DNA of 64,000 bases from Chaunax sp. Z400 (Eukaryota > Chordata > Actinopteri > Lophiiformes > Chaunacidae): contig CM075184.1 in the NCBI GenBank assembly GCA_037577475.1, positions 27,501,594-27,565,593 on the forward strand. The letters run 5' to 3'. Shown in pieces: positions 1 through 13,601 of the stretch (the first letter of the stretch is position 1; each line of letters opens with the position of its first letter). The position numbers and the translations under genes are program-made. The notes under the pieces were generated by a model. It saw nothing but the letters and a program-made list of their open reading frames with translations. It made no database searches and had not been told where the DNA came from.

Positions 1-2462
1 ATAAGCCCTAGAGAGCCATTTGGAGGCCCCTGGAGGCAAGGAAAGGGAGGCACAGGAGAGCCAGAATCAGGACGGACATGTTTAGCCTGGGGGAATGGTG
101 ATGATTATCAACAGAAATGTTCTATCTGAAGTCCTGGAGGCAAATTTTCAAGCCAGGATTTGAGAGATGGAGCATGATGCCTCACTAGACACAGCGTAGC
201 AATAATCCAAGAGCTGCAACATGGAAAATTATAACCGTGGCCACGTCCTCCGAGTCAAAATTTGTGTGGATTTTCCAGCTGAATTTGGTTGGAGTGGGAC
301 TTTCTTTTCTTTATACCCCTAAGAATAGGGCTGCACAATATATATTTTCAGCATCAACATCGCTATGTGCTCATGTGCAACAGTCACATTGCAGGACATG
401 TCAAGTAAGGCAAATTATCTCTTACATATCATGCTACAACTTTTTTGCTGCTTGATACATGAAACAAGCCTTTACGGTTCTCATTCCATGTTTTTAACGA
501 ACAAAGTTAGTTGATCATTTATGCACCGTGTAGATTCAGCACGCATTTTAGTATCATTAGAAATGGTTGAATACATGTAAATAACAAGTGGAATATAATA
601 AACTTGTAAAGTTTATTTAGAGAAGCGTCCGTTTTCCCAAACACCTCTCCACCTGTCTAGACCTGAGTCAGAATCACATATGTGAAACTGAAAGTGGAGG
701 CATGGCAGAGGGCTGAACCAACTGTGGTTAAAAAAAAAATTTTTTTTTTAAAAGATTGTATCTGTACATGAATAACACATTGCATGTACCATGTGAAATT
801 TCCTATTTGATATTGCAATGTAAGTATTTTTCCATTCTCCTGCAGTCTTAGCTCAGACGTGTCTTCAGGGTCCATGTAGGTTGAAGCAAGGTATAAGAAT
901 TACAGATTTGCATGGGTTTATAGCCAGAGGGAGAAATATGAGGTTCAGAGTGTTGCTCAGGGACTCTTGTGGACACAATAAGACAGGGATCAGCTCTCCT
1001 TTCTGTGCCCCAGGGCCCGATCAACAGCTCCTTGATCGAATGAAGAGAATACTTGTCACACTGTATCAATGTTGTCATATTTCATAAGATATTTCATCCA
1101 TATTACTGACTCCAAGGTCCACGATTGGCCAGCACAGTTAAAAGATAAGGCTAATGAAAGTTTCTCTTTTTGTAGCCAATCCCAAAAGACAAAACCAACA
1201 ATTGATTGATCCTTGATTAGACTGCAGTGTTTCCCCTACCATTAATTTGGAGGAGCGGCCCGCCCCCTCTACGCGACCTCCCACCTCCCTAAAAAGAAAG
1301 GCAGAAAATAATTTGTTTATGGAATTTACGTAGTTTATATTTGCACTTGTTTCATTTCAGCAGAGCATGAACGTCTTTTATGCATTTCATTGTCTTGATC
1401 AATGGTCATGGCTGCTCTGATGTTTCTACCGAGGGCGTGGCTTATCCATACTTCACACACAGACACACAGAGCGATGTAGAGGAGACAGGTTGAGTGGCA
1501 GTAACCTGAGCTGAGGACGAAGTCAGTATGTTACATGCGATAAAAACGTCCCCAAAACCAAAGATGGACAAACGTCGATCCCAAACTGCAAACCAGGACA
1601 AAACAACTGAAAGCGAGATAAATTATAGCATTTAACTAGAAATACGTTCTTCATTACTGACTAAGTGGTTCAAGCATCTGGCACCAACTCAACTCCTGTA
1701 TAGTCCACTAATGAAATTAAGGCTGTTCTTTTGAAGCCAAATGCAGAACTTGGAAGGAGCTGCTTTTGTTGTGCATTGACTGCATTATTTAAATTGGTTG
1801 CTCTTGTCTCCTAAGTGGTCTCTTTGCATACCTCATATTGTTTTCTTCTTAGTGTGCACTGCTAAAATTGGAATGGAGGCTGTAACATATTTTGTTTTCA
1901 TGTATGTGAGGGTTTGCTCTTCTTCTGCCTCACTAATATAATGGTAACTCTAATTTGCAAATGTCTGTTTTTTTATTACTTGCTCACTCACTCACACACA
2001 CCAATGCATTTTTCTGTTTTTGTGGCTCATCAGTATTTCAATGGTTCTAATTCATGACTACAGAAATTCTTGACCCATCCTTGATAGTTAAAAATCGCCT
2101 TCTCATATAAAGAGGATTTTGGATGTTGAAATAGGCTTTTTGAGAATGCCATTATTTATTTATGCCATGTACTGTGATTTTGTGATATAATGATTAGTTA
2201 ATTATTTGATTACTAAAAAAATGGATTTTAAAGTGACAATTCTTCTTATGAACTCTTCTTGGTGTTGTTCTCCATTGTAAACAGTCATTTAAAGTTGTCA
2301 GAATACATGTTTTGTTAAACATACAGTGCTGTTAAAAAGTATTGGATCATTCAAATGAGCAAGTTGTTGCTATTTTGATGGTAATGGGGTCTTAGATGAG
2401 CTGATAATTGTTGCATCATTGCATCATCACTGTGCTGACTGTTGATTTTAAGAGATGAGCAA

Positions 2463-2494
<32 letters not shown>
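2463..2494. repeat. (ATCT)8 microsatellite
   Basis: Eight uninterrupted ATCT units. Confidence 0.95.
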
Positions 2495-4282
2495 CAGCTG
2501 CTTTAGAGTGCATGAAAATCAGCCATTTGACAGCAGGACAGCTATGTTCATGCATCTGCAGCCTCTGTTTGTAATGTAAAAGTGTCATGCAAGAGTGCAG
2601 TGCCATTCTACTTGTGGCCGTCCACCGTGTTTACCTTAATTAAAGTATATACAAATGTGTGCAGAATACCACGCTCACATCAGAAGGGTCACTCTTTTTA
2701 TTGCGGGAGACCTCTAATTACAGTGGCTCATCAGTCCTGTGTGTCACTGCTGTCGTTACAACATTTCATGCCTCCACACTGGCATTAAGCATGGCTGGGA
2801 GCAGGATGTTTTGCGGTTGTCTGGCCATTCGTCCCATTAGTGAACATGACTCAGGATTACCTTGAAGGATTTTTCAAATTTAGCACAAATGTCTACTTGG
2901 AAGATGAAATGATTAGATTTTGGTTGTCAGAGGTACCCGTGCCCTAAAAAAACATGTTAGCAGCCATTAATCATTAATGTAATAATCATTACTGATTGTG
3001 ACAAAATTTCACACACATGTCTGATTAGATAAAATCAGACACAAAGTTGCATTTTATATCCAAAAGGCCAAATTCACTGTAAAATCATAATGCTATGCAA
3101 AAACAATTTTCTGGTCATTATTACTCTTTATTGTTGCCGCTGCACAATTAAAACAGATTAAAGACTGCAGCTATGCTAGACTCTTTATAGGGCTATTCAG
3201 TGGTACTTTGAGCCACAATGTAGTGCTCACATCAGAATTCTAACACCCTCATATACAGCAGGTAGGCTATAAAGTTTACCATGGTTTAGCTCTCATGCTA
3301 TTTTTGCATACAGCAATATAAACCTGTGTATTTTGAGTTTGACAATGTTGCAGGAGTGCAGTTTCATCAACTAAATGAAATACTCTTTCAGACAATGCAA
3401 AACAAATTGGACACATGCATCTTGAATATGGCAGGACATGCATGAATGATTTCTCCTCACTCAAACTGTCAAAATGTTTTTGATGAAGGCTCATAGTCTC
3501 AGCTCCTGGGGATTTGATAACAGAAATCTGTCTGGATTTGGAAATGAGCTGAAGGATGTATATTGGAAATATTGTATGTTCTGTCTGCATTATTAGTATA
3601 GCTAAAAAATCATTCATAATAGCCTCTCTCTCATACTATAGCTGACAGTGCCAACATGTAGCACCCTGAACTGTATGAATGGAGCATGCATGGTTTTTGA
3701 TAAATGTTTAGCATGCAGTATTTATCGTTGGATGATAAATGATTGTTTATAAATGATGATTTAACCTGACATCCAAACATTCAGTCTGTGTCTCAGAAGC
3801 ACGGGATTGAAGAGCTTTTTTTTCCCTATAGTATCCACTGAAAGTAGATTTCATTTAACCTGTAAAAGCTCAATATATATAGAATAAAAGCAGAATATGC
3901 TTAAGACAGAGCTCTTGCTTATCAGCTTCACTACCTGCTATGTGTCGCCCTGCTAGAGAAATGTCTTACTGAAGGGAAGACACCCTGCTAAATAGAATAT
4001 TTATCCATAATGTGGTGAGATGAGCCCTCAAGGCTTTGGTGTGCTTTCATTTGGCTGATGACCATGACAGTAATATCAACCTCGGTGATGTCATGCCTTC
4101 AACTATTCGCCATAATGACAGTTTTTATACATCATATATAATTAGTCAGCATATATACGACCTTTATTGTTCTGCACAGATTGAATGTTATGAGATTGAA
4201 ACCGACTGATTGAATCCAAATTACATACTGAACTTTCTTTTCAAAGTTGAAGTAATGGGCTCATAGAAAACCACATTACAGT

Positions 4283-4330
4283 GTATCGACTGCTTCATGA
4301 GCATCTCTGATGATTAGCTGCAGTCGATAC
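4283..4330. repeat. Perfect 11-bp inverted repeat (hairpin)
   Basis: GTATCGACTGC at 4283-4293 and its exact reverse complement GCAGTCGATAC at 4320-4330 enclose a 26-base loop. It does not coincide with a transposon end that I recognise. Confidence 0.7.
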
Positions 4331-4904
4331 CAATTTAAATTAATGTTAAATTAGTGCACATTCATCCTTTTCAATATAATCAGTAGAAATTTAACTACCG
4401 ACTCTTCCACCGCTAATTACTCAGTGGATTTTCTTTGTATTCATAGATTTGCAACTTTTTATTTGATTTGCATTTGATTTGCATTTATGTAAAGTCATGA
4501 CATTTAAATAAATGTATTCACTTACTGTGCAAAAGCAGATAAGTTTAGTTGATACACTTGAATCAGGTAGTTTTAAGTTTCATGCTTTCTGGGTGGAACA
4601 TAACTTAACCTTTAGTCATCAATATTTCAAAATGTTCAGTTCAGTCTAGAATATGAATTTTAATTCATTATATCAATGTCTACAACCACTGATGGTGCTC
4701 ATATCCACAAAATGGTTTCAAAAATAAAATCCATACAATACATGTATGACAAAGTAATATGTTTAAGTATGACTTGCATTTGTTTCCATATGTATATTCT
4801 TAATAATATGCATTCATCTTCAAATGCAATGGGATTTTCAGTTGGGTGTGAATAGACCTTATGAAGTTTCAGCACATTTTGTTATGTGTAATTAAAAAAA
4901 CAAA

Positions 4905-5410
4905 ACAAAAAAACAAGACCCAAATGCAGACCACACTGGAGGCGGAGAGCTCAGTGTGCAAGGTTTTAATAGAAAAATAAATCAAAACAGAGGAAAATCT
5001 AACAGAGTGGAGTCAAAAATAAGTAAACTAATAAGAAACCACAAGGAAAACAAATCTTTAGCAAAAACCACAAGGAGAACTCAAGGAGCTGTGGAGAACA
5101 TAACACTATTACATGGGGAAATCACACAGGAGATAACAAAGCAAGGGAACACAAACAAACTGACAATGAGGAGTAGAAACACACAGACTTATATACACAA
5201 GAGTAACGAGACAATGAGAAACAGGGAGGAGGAGACAATCGGAGGCAGGTGGAAAACAATCAGACAATCACACAGCAGGCAGGTAAGGACCAATCAAAGT
5301 AGAACAGACATTAAAAAAAAAGAACAATTTAAATACAGATGAAAACATGAGACAATACATTTACGACACATGACAAGAAAAACGGGAAAACAAAACCCAG
5401 AACCGTAACA
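4905..5410 (-). mobile_element. LTR-like interspersed repeat, copy 1
   Basis: Read on the - strand it begins TGTTACGGTTCTGG near 5410. It carries a TATA-like TATATAAGTCTGTG, an ATTAAA, and ends with the phrase GTCTGCATTTGGGTCT near 4910. The same closing phrase and a similar order occur in the + strand copy at 22031-22576. The promoter-then-poly(A) layout suggests a solo LTR; a non-autonomous DNA element is the alternative. The 128-codon + strand open frame inside it looks like a by-product. Confidence 0.5.
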
Positions 5411-5624
5411 CATTTAATGCTGGCTATCTCTGATACACGTGTTTCACGAGGTGCACAAGGTCAGCCTGGTGCAGAAACAGCAGTGATGGGAGAACCTGCC
5501 AGTACACTTTGAGCATTTAGCAGCTTCGTAGTGAAGTTATAGATCTCTGGATTTGTTGTTGAGCAGCATCAGAAAGAGCCACAGTGTATAGCAAATTTTA
5601 TTCTGCATATTTTTACCCTTTATT

Positions 5625-5626
<2 letters not shown>

Positions 5627-5668
<42 letters not shown>

Positions 5669-5679
5669 TCTCTCTCTCC
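5627..5679. repeat. (CT)n microsatellite
   Basis: About 50 bases of nearly pure CT, followed by CT-rich sequence. Low-complexity open frames across it are not genes. Confidence 0.95.
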
Positions 5680-6451
5680 TTTTCAATGTCACAACTTCTT
5701 TTTTGTGCTTTTTCTTCCCCTGGCCCCTCGTTTCCACCCCTCCTTTATTCTTTTCACTTTGATTTCTCCTCTTCTTCTTTCTGTCATTGCAGCTGAACGC
5801 AATAATGAGCTCACCCTGAGTGAACCTGACACTTTATACAACACTGCAAAGACATGCTATACGTGACACAGCAACCTGGATGCTGCAGTTCACTGAAGGC
5901 TATATGCGGTACAGCATGTCTTAGACCACTTAACCCCCTGGGGTCTAACTCTAACCCATGTCTTTGGGTTCAGTACTAATACAGGACGTTAAAGTGAAGA
6001 ATTTAATTTGAATTTAATTAATTTAATTTTCAAATGTTACTTTTTCAGCCCCAAGGGACATTGCCTGAAGTGGCATCATTTGAAGCAATTTATTAGATTA
6101 ATCAAATATTACTATTATACATGTTGTGGCTGAAACTGTAGGTTAAAACTGTGATGATCTAAAACTGAACAACACTTCAGAACAGACACAACAAATAGTC
6201 TGCATCTTCCAGACATCTGCAGCTCCATGTTATCCTTTTTTCTTCTTACTTTAAATTCAAGGTAGTATTGCAAAAAGTAACCAAAAAAAAAACCTTCTCT
6301 CTTTTTTGTTGAATACATTTTAATTAAACTGTTAATGGACAGAACTCACTGGCGTTTTAGTGTAAGCAACCGTATTTTGATAAATGCGGTGTGATCTTAA
6401 GAGTTGCTGCTTTTTGCGGTGCGGGAAGACAGATTAAAAAACATTCACCTA

Positions 6452-6600
6452 CATTGCATGTTTTTGGACTGCGGGAGGAAACCGGAGAACCCATGCCGAC
6501 ACGTGGAGAACATGCAAACTCCACACAGAAAGGTTAACCCAGAACCGTCTTGCTGTGGGGCGGCAGTGCTAACTACCACACCACCGTTCCGCCCTGGTAG
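6452..6600. repeat. Teleost interspersed repeat, conserved tail, copy 1
   Basis: The sequence carries a phrase I recognise from many fish genomes: GAGAACATGCAAACTCCACA, preceded by a GGAGGAAACCGGAG block and followed by a 'tgctgt..gcggcagtgctaac' block. It is a truncated SINE/LINE-type tail; the exact family is not assigned. A second copy is at 34316-34440. Confidence 0.6.
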
Positions 6601-8056
6601 CAATCAGTAGTGCAGATTTTCCACACCACTTGATGTGAATTTAAATTACCTGCTATGGCTCCATTTAATCTTGTAGCTGAAACATAATTAAGTAATTTGG
6701 CTGTCATATTTGTTAGGCATCACAAGGCTTGTGGTTTAATGTGGGGAACTGAACAGCAGACAGAGTGTAACCAGCTAAACTAAATCACCCCACAGCCTGT
6801 ACTGTATGAGAGCGCTCACAGATGGGGGATTACATAGCCAGATGACCACGGGGCTGAAGAAGCTCAAAAGGAAAAAGGTCTGGAAATGGATGTTTGTTAG
6901 TTTTGCAATGCTATATTTCTCTGTCTCTCCTTGCAACATCATTTTCATGTATGTCTCAGTTTCTGTCACTACTCCATCCACAACATTTGGTACAGACACA
7001 TCAAGGGGGTTGGAGTACACCATGTGTCCAGCCAGACTATGAAGATTAGCAGAACAAATGCATATATTATCCTCTCAACACTCGATATTCTCACCCTCGC
7101 CCAGGCTTTACAGCAGGGAAATCTTAGGCTGTGTAGAAATAAGAAAGCCGTTCCTTGTTCACACTGGAGAGCTTCTCCTCTTCATATTTCTCTTGTCTCT
7201 TCCTTTGAGTCTAACTTGAAAGAGGAGAGGCTTATTTGGTAAAGGCAGAGGCTTGCTGTGGAGCGGTTCAGGCACAGTGGTGACTCTGTGTAGACTGATG
7301 TCGGCCACACTGAACTTGGAAACCATTCTGTCATGATTTTTGCTCAGACATGGCTCTCATGTGTTATTCATGATCAAGTTCCTTCCGGCTCCAACGGCTG
7401 CTATTTAATCACCATACTAATGATGTTTTCTCCGAGGTGCTCCTGATTGTTCGTGTGTGTGTGTGTTTATGGTGTTTAGGTGTGTGTCAGATTTAAGTTG
7501 TGCATCTGGTTTGCTTCTGTGCAATATTTTTGTGAATTCATGCACAGTTAAAAGATGGCAAAAAAAAAAAAATGCTGCAGGTGTCATTGTGGCCTTTGAG
7601 GTATGAGTTGGGTGCCATCAAAAGAAAAGGCGGCTGACGTCCTGCACGGCTGCTTGCTGCCTTCGCACATTACAGAAAACAGTATCCTCTGAGTGTGCGC
7701 CTGCAGGTGCTCCAGGAAGGAGGAATGACATTGGACACGAGGAAATGGAGACATTACACCATAGAGATGACTGTAATGACTTGAGGAGTCTCACAAAGGA
7801 AGTCTGCTAATTAGTGTTGTAGCAGAGAGACAAAATGCAAACACTAATATCACTGCCAATGTGATACAGCACAGATTTTAAAGATGTCAATTAGATATTC
7901 TTTAGAATTATTTTAAGCACCACATGCCAATGGGTTTGCTGTTTGGCATGTTGCCTTTTATGCATTCTTACAGACAGTATATATGCATGTGCAGCTCGTA
8001 CAGAAGCCTCACCATATACTAATATAGAGTGGCTCTGTCTTAGCGGTCAATCTAGA

Positions 8057-8058
<2 letters not shown>

Positions 8059-8093
<35 letters not shown>

Positions 8094-8098
8094 TGTGT
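8059..8098. repeat. (GT)n microsatellite
   Basis: A run of GT dinucleotides of about 32 bases, with a short interrupted extension. Confidence 0.9.
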
Positions 8099-8339
8099 AT
8101 TTGTGGTTATCTGGTTTGTCGTCTCTTGGGAATGTGCGGCTGTCTGCTGTAATGTGGGATGAAGCTGCGTTCCTCAGAGCCAGTTTAACAGTAAAAGTGG
8201 GGGCCGTGTCAGTGTTCTTATCAAATCCAAATTGTTCTGTGGCTGAGGAGGTCTTATTTTGCCACGAACATAAAAGTTAACAAGATACACATTGTGGTAT
8301 GTGATTTGTCTACGCCTAAGCGGTCGTTATCAGAAGCTC

Positions 8340-8480
8340 AGTGGTTTGTTCCCTGGCCTCTGCCACCACTGTGTGATTGTGTGTGTTAATGGGTAAATGG
8401 TAGCTTGTGTTGTAAAAGTGCTTTGAGTGGTTGGTCGGACTAGAAAGGTTCAATCTAAGCTATAAGTTCATTTATTTGGT
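8340..8480. repeat. Degraded interspersed repeat with AAGTGCTTTGAGTGG tail
   Basis: The order TTGTAAAAGTGCTTTGAGTGG, GGACTAGAAA, then AAGTTCATTTATT matches a tail shared by many teleost dispersed repeats. The copy is diverged and its limits are approximate. Confidence 0.45.
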
Positions 8481-9087
8481 TGCTGTCAAACTGCAGCTGT
8501 CTTATAAAGGTTTTGATCCAACTGTAGACATTTTAGACGTTGTCCGCTGTTTAATTTCAATACATCCACCATATCATTAGGAAAATGACCAATGGGGGGA
8601 AAACACTTTGTTTCTATGCTTGTTCATTGTAAGAATTTCCTGGGGCCAGGTGTATGCTGTCTGTGGATTTGCCATAATGTTAAATGAACTGTAAGCAAAT
8701 GATTGTTTGGTTAGGAAATTCAACTCAGTGGGTTTGAAAGTCAAACTTGTTGAGTCACACTGTCCTGAGCGTCCCTTTGACACTTAAATTAATGGCTTCA
8801 AGGTAAGAAATACAAAAGGTATGAATCAGCAGATTGGTGTTCTTGAACAAATCTCACAAACCACGTCTACATCTTCAATTTTGGCTCAGTTCCTCTGATT
8901 TACACGTAAAAAACGAATTTACTTAATTTTTTTCCAGATGATGTTACAAGCCCAAGATATTTATGTTGAATCATTTCTACTGCAGCCAAATGAAAACACA
9001 CAAAAAAAAACACAGTTTATTGGTGATAAACCCCCTTCCCACACTCACATAAATCACTGCTCTCTCTATAGTAGTCAGCAAATTCAG

Positions 9088-9088
9088 C

Positions 9089-9150
<62 letters not shown>

Positions 9151-9151
9151 C
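9088..9151. repeat. Compound (CT)n(CA)n microsatellite
   Basis: A CT run of about 22 bases passes directly into about 40 bases of CA with one AAAC interruption. Confidence 0.95.
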
Positions 9152-12100
9152 TCCCATGTTTCTAAACTCATATTCAGCAGTTGTTCTCTTACTGTTTTCA
9201 TCCTAGCTAAAATGCTGATGCTTATTTGAACTTATTCCATTGTATGAATTTAGGTCAATTTCAAATTACAGTTACAGTTATGTTCTTGTTTCCATTCCTG
9301 TTTCTTTTATATGCTGTTGCATTGTCGCTTTCAGTTTTCTTGTAATGAAAGGGCTATATAATAGGAATTGCCACTGCCATTCAATTTTTGAATGTAGATT
9401 TGCAAGTCGGCTCATGAGGAAGGTTATGAGACAGTTGGATATGCTGGAAAGATCTCATTCTCTTCGTGATACAATATGCTGTGTATGCTGTCTCTTACTT
9501 TCTGTTAATTGTTTCCTACAATTGCACAAAGGAATATTGCCTTAATATATCTCTGTTAGCGTTGTTGTACACTTGGCCATCTTGTTTGATAAACCTGGAA
9601 TTGTCACAGGACTAAACCAACTTTGGGTTTAGTGTTAATTGTTCAGTGTGAGCAGCCATGTTTCAGCTGCTTAATTTATCCATACAGTGTGAAAATAAAA
9701 GTTGTGGATTCTAGGTAGCTAGAGAAGTTCTTAAAAATGTGCAGCGTCAGTTAAAACAACATACAAGACAATGAACAAAAAAAAATTACTAGAAACTAAT
9801 TGTGAAAACAATAACTTGTGCTTTTATGGAGGGTTATGTGCAGCATAACAAGTTAGATTTAGAGGTATTGATGGACAGATTTAGTTTTTGATAGACAACA
9901 CCGGGCAAGCTCTTCTATTTGTTTCCAGTCTAAACTAACCAGTTGTTGGTTCTAGCTTCATATATATCATACAGAGCAGTATTTATTTTCAGCCTTACTC
10001 TCCTTAAGACCATAAATAACCATATATCCTTAATAGATGCATTTTTTTTTCTTTAAATAAGACGACCTTCAATACCAGCCTAATGGCATTTTATTCATGA
10101 AAGACGCGTAGAAGGCTTGAATGAAAGACATTAGATCTATAGTTGCAGAGATGTGAGGCTATTTGGGAGCACATGGAAAATAATGATTTACTGCTTCATA
10201 TCTCTCACGTCATTATTTGTAAGTAGCGTGCAGTATTTTTTTTTTCTAAAGGTCTGCGTTTAACAGGAGGGATACAGTCAATAATTATCATTCCCAAGGG
10301 CAAAGCCATCCATCTTCCCCCCCTTCACATCATCCAGATCAGTCTGGATCTCCCTCATTTTATGCAACTGCATGCTCTTTTTAGCTCCGCTCCTCAGTCC
10401 ACAAGTCTGCTGCCGTCTATTTTTAAACTCTTGCTATAGCAGAGCAACTGAATGTGCATGGAATATTAAGCACTTTGACTCGCTTTCACTCATCCCCTCT
10501 CAAACTGTGGGTGACTGTAGTCATCATCGGCTCACTTCCATACGCAGAACGGTGCACACTTCAGTCAAGTGCTAGTCAAAGAGCCCTTGTTTTTCTTCTT
10601 GGCTCTCTTGCTTTCCCTTGTGCACTCTTTCATGCACACATGAACCCACAATCAGTTTGCTGTCTGTTCCCCCCTTCCCCTTGTCTGTTCTTGCTGCTGT
10701 GTCTCTCTCTAACTCTCATCTGCCTTTCATGATCTCTCTGATGTTCTCTGTCTCTTTGCTGAGCTTAGTCTGTTCAGTCTATCCTGCATGGTAAAGCTGT
10801 GGGACCAGTGAGCAGAATAGTTAACGGACCCCGTAGTCTCATAACGTCTGCTGCTCTGTCACGGGGCAAATTAGCGCCGCCCTTCTTTAAGGATGTGTGT
10901 TGCTTGTTACTAGAGGACTGAAGAGGGTGCTCAGGTCTGTCTGACCCATGGGAGCTCTTTCTTCTTCTCTCCCCGAAAAACGCCGTTCTCGTATAAACAG
11001 ACGGCCAACATGCAACAAAAGGTGTCTGCTTTTAGGTGAAACGGTCGTCGTGTAAACGGTGTGTTAGACCTCGTCTTGTGTAATTTGTGCATGTTTGAGG
11101 GCAGAGACATTGACTGAGATACAGAAACACACATAAAACACACCACCCAGTCGGGCTCAAGTCTTCTGTCGTCAGCAACAAGGCAGTCACACATTTTCAA
11201 ATGGATTATTCAAACTGCAGACATTCGGTTTCATCACTTGAAGGAAAAAGCGGTGCTCTGTTCATACCTTTTCTTTTTCAAACAAAGACAAGAACATATA
11301 TATTGTTTTCTTTAAAAAAAAAAAAAGTTGTAATTTCATTGTAACTTCCACCTGTTCTCCTTTGATTTTGCTGCTGTCAAAATGGGTGAGAAGAAACTTA
11401 TTGTTGAGGGAGAAAAATACCCAAACCTCTATGTCCCACCGTCATGTGGCAAATCATAATCAAATCATATTCCAGGGCAGCAGTTCAACCTCACCTGGTG
11501 CCACATAGCCCAGTGTATACTCAATATGCTTTGCTGAACCGTTGACTTCACCTCAGTGTTTCCTATTTTTGTTAGGACATTACAGGGATGTTTCAGACTG
11601 TGTTAATGTGAATATACTGTATGTGAGCATAGCTGTGAAACTCTTCTGTATACCATACATAATGTATGTAGTTTTTTTTATTCTAACCCATATTTAAAAA
11701 CCTCATCTTTCTAATATAAACAAACATCAAATAGATTCCCAGCTTGTTTTTCTGTGCCTCAGGCATCGAGGTAAGGAGACCCCTTCATTTCCATGATTTG
11801 AAAAAATCTTCAGGCTTTACCTGGTGATTAGATTAAGGTTTCTTTCTCCCACTGCATCAGCCAGTGTTTCAATCTTTTATTTCTCTGTCTCTTTCCAGAG
11901 TCTTATATCTGGATCGCAAATCATCCATATCAAAGGAATGAAGAGGTTCTCTGCTCCAATTAGGGGTGGAAACTGACTCAGATTGCTGTTTTAGGCTCTC
12001 TGTGAAAACTTTACTCCATTTATATTTGCTCTACATGACTAATATGATGAGAGACAGAGGAGACTCATATGAAATGCAGCTGTTCTATTTTCTCTCCCCC

Positions 12101-12639
12101 AACCTTTTCCCCAGCAGCCTCCTGCTGGAGATGGGAATTTGGACTGGAGTCGTGCTTAATTTGCACACACAGTGATTTGAGACTTGATTCAAGGCCCTCC
12201 ATCAAAAAACATGAGACCTGAGTCTTAAGAATTTGTAGGTTTCTGTGATGATGATCATAATTTCATATTGCATCATAATAGTCTTGATTCTTGATTCAAA
12301 TCTTGATTCTCTTCTACCTTCTTTTATTATTTTTACCCCTTTGTTTTACTTATTTTGTGATTTTGCCCTTGGGATATGATGTCGTCTTCTTGTGGTCTTT
12401 TTTTATTACCTTTTCCTATCTTCTATTTATCTATTATTTATTACTTTGTTATATTGCTCTACTATGATTATTTCATCATCATATTCATTCTCTCTTGTAT
12501 TTATTGACTATTACCTTGACTTTGCCCCATTTCTCAGTTTTATATCACCCGCTGTGTGTTTTGTATTTCTATCATTTTTAATTCTTTCAACTCAAATCTT
12601 GTCTGGCTGTATGGTTTTGCACTTACAGCAGTCATGCTA

Positions 12640-12717
12640 CCTTAAGTTTCCTGTCTTTGTTTTGTCTGTCAAAGCACTTTGTAAACAGTTGTTTTTAAAA
12701 TTGCTATATAAATAAAG

Positions 12718-12750
<33 letters not shown>
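12640..12750 (+). repeat. 3' end of a dispersed repeat with (ATT)n tail
   Basis: AAGCACTTTGTAAACAG is followed by TGCTATATAAATAAAG and then a run of ATT units. This is a typical teleost retroposon-type 3' end with a microsatellite tail. The 5' limit is unclear. Confidence 0.55.
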
Positions 12751-13581
12751 AAGTGATAAACATTAGTGATTGGCAAAAGGTGGCCCATAGGCCACATCCA
12801 GCCTGCCAAAGGCCAGCAGAATATTCATACATTCATATAATTAATGCATCTAATGGTACTCATCAGCGAAAGAGGCACAGTCTGTCCTCAGAGGGATCTT
12901 TAATTAGTTTGCCAGACCCTGAGAATGAGCAAAAATTATTTATATCATACGTAATCAGTTCACCTATTTGATTTTACAGGATCAGATTATTCTTCATCCT
13001 CTCTACTCCATGGACCCACCATCAAACCATCCATCTCCCAGACTGGCCATCGGACCTGACAGCAGCACATGGGACCGCGGAGAATCATAAAGCTCGTCTA
13101 TTGCACTCAAGAGACGTCCTTTGTGTTTATTGAGTCTCAACTTGGTATTTTTGTTTCCTTCTTGAGTTTCGGAAGTGGAGTTCTTTTATTGAGATAAGGA
13201 CTCATTCATTAGTTGAACTGTCGGTTTGTACTGAGCAACTCCTCGGTGGAGTTCTGACAGCATTTTGTAGATAAGTATCTAGTTATTTTATGATATTACA
13301 TGGTTTTTAGGAGTCTGTTCATACTGTTATAGCTTAGAAAACTTATATTACATCAGGTTTGTCAGAAAGTGGAAATATTAAACAATAGGCCAGTTAGGCT
13401 TAAATAAATAATATATTTTCTCTTTGAAAATCCGTCCCTGACACTTTTTGTGTTTGCTTAGAAAGATTCTGGCACTTGGATGAATATCAGCTTATTGCAA
13501 ATGACCCTCATCTCAGTGTAGGTGTTTTTTTTCTCTGTGGCATGCCATTAAAGCTACTGAGTATACTATTAGCCAAAACAA

Positions 13582-13601
13582 CAATAATAATAATAATAAT
13601 A
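13582..13601. repeat. (AAT)n microsatellite
   Basis: Short run of AAT units. Confidence 0.8.

Noticed and set aside
4956..5342. 128-codon Asn/Lys/Arg-rich open frame
   Set aside because: It lies wholly inside the LTR-like repeat, antisense to its apparent orientation, and has no recognisable domain.
5584..5796. Ser/Leu-rich open frame
   Set aside because: It is the translation of the (CT)n microsatellite and its pyrimidine-rich flank.
11761..11768. Eight-base microexon between CTCAG and GTAAGG
   Set aside because: Splice-like dinucleotides this close together are common by chance, and it has no known frmd5 counterpart.
13232..13247. TACTGAGCAAC resembling the Tc1-like end
   Set aside because: No matching body sequence follows, so a chance match is more likely.
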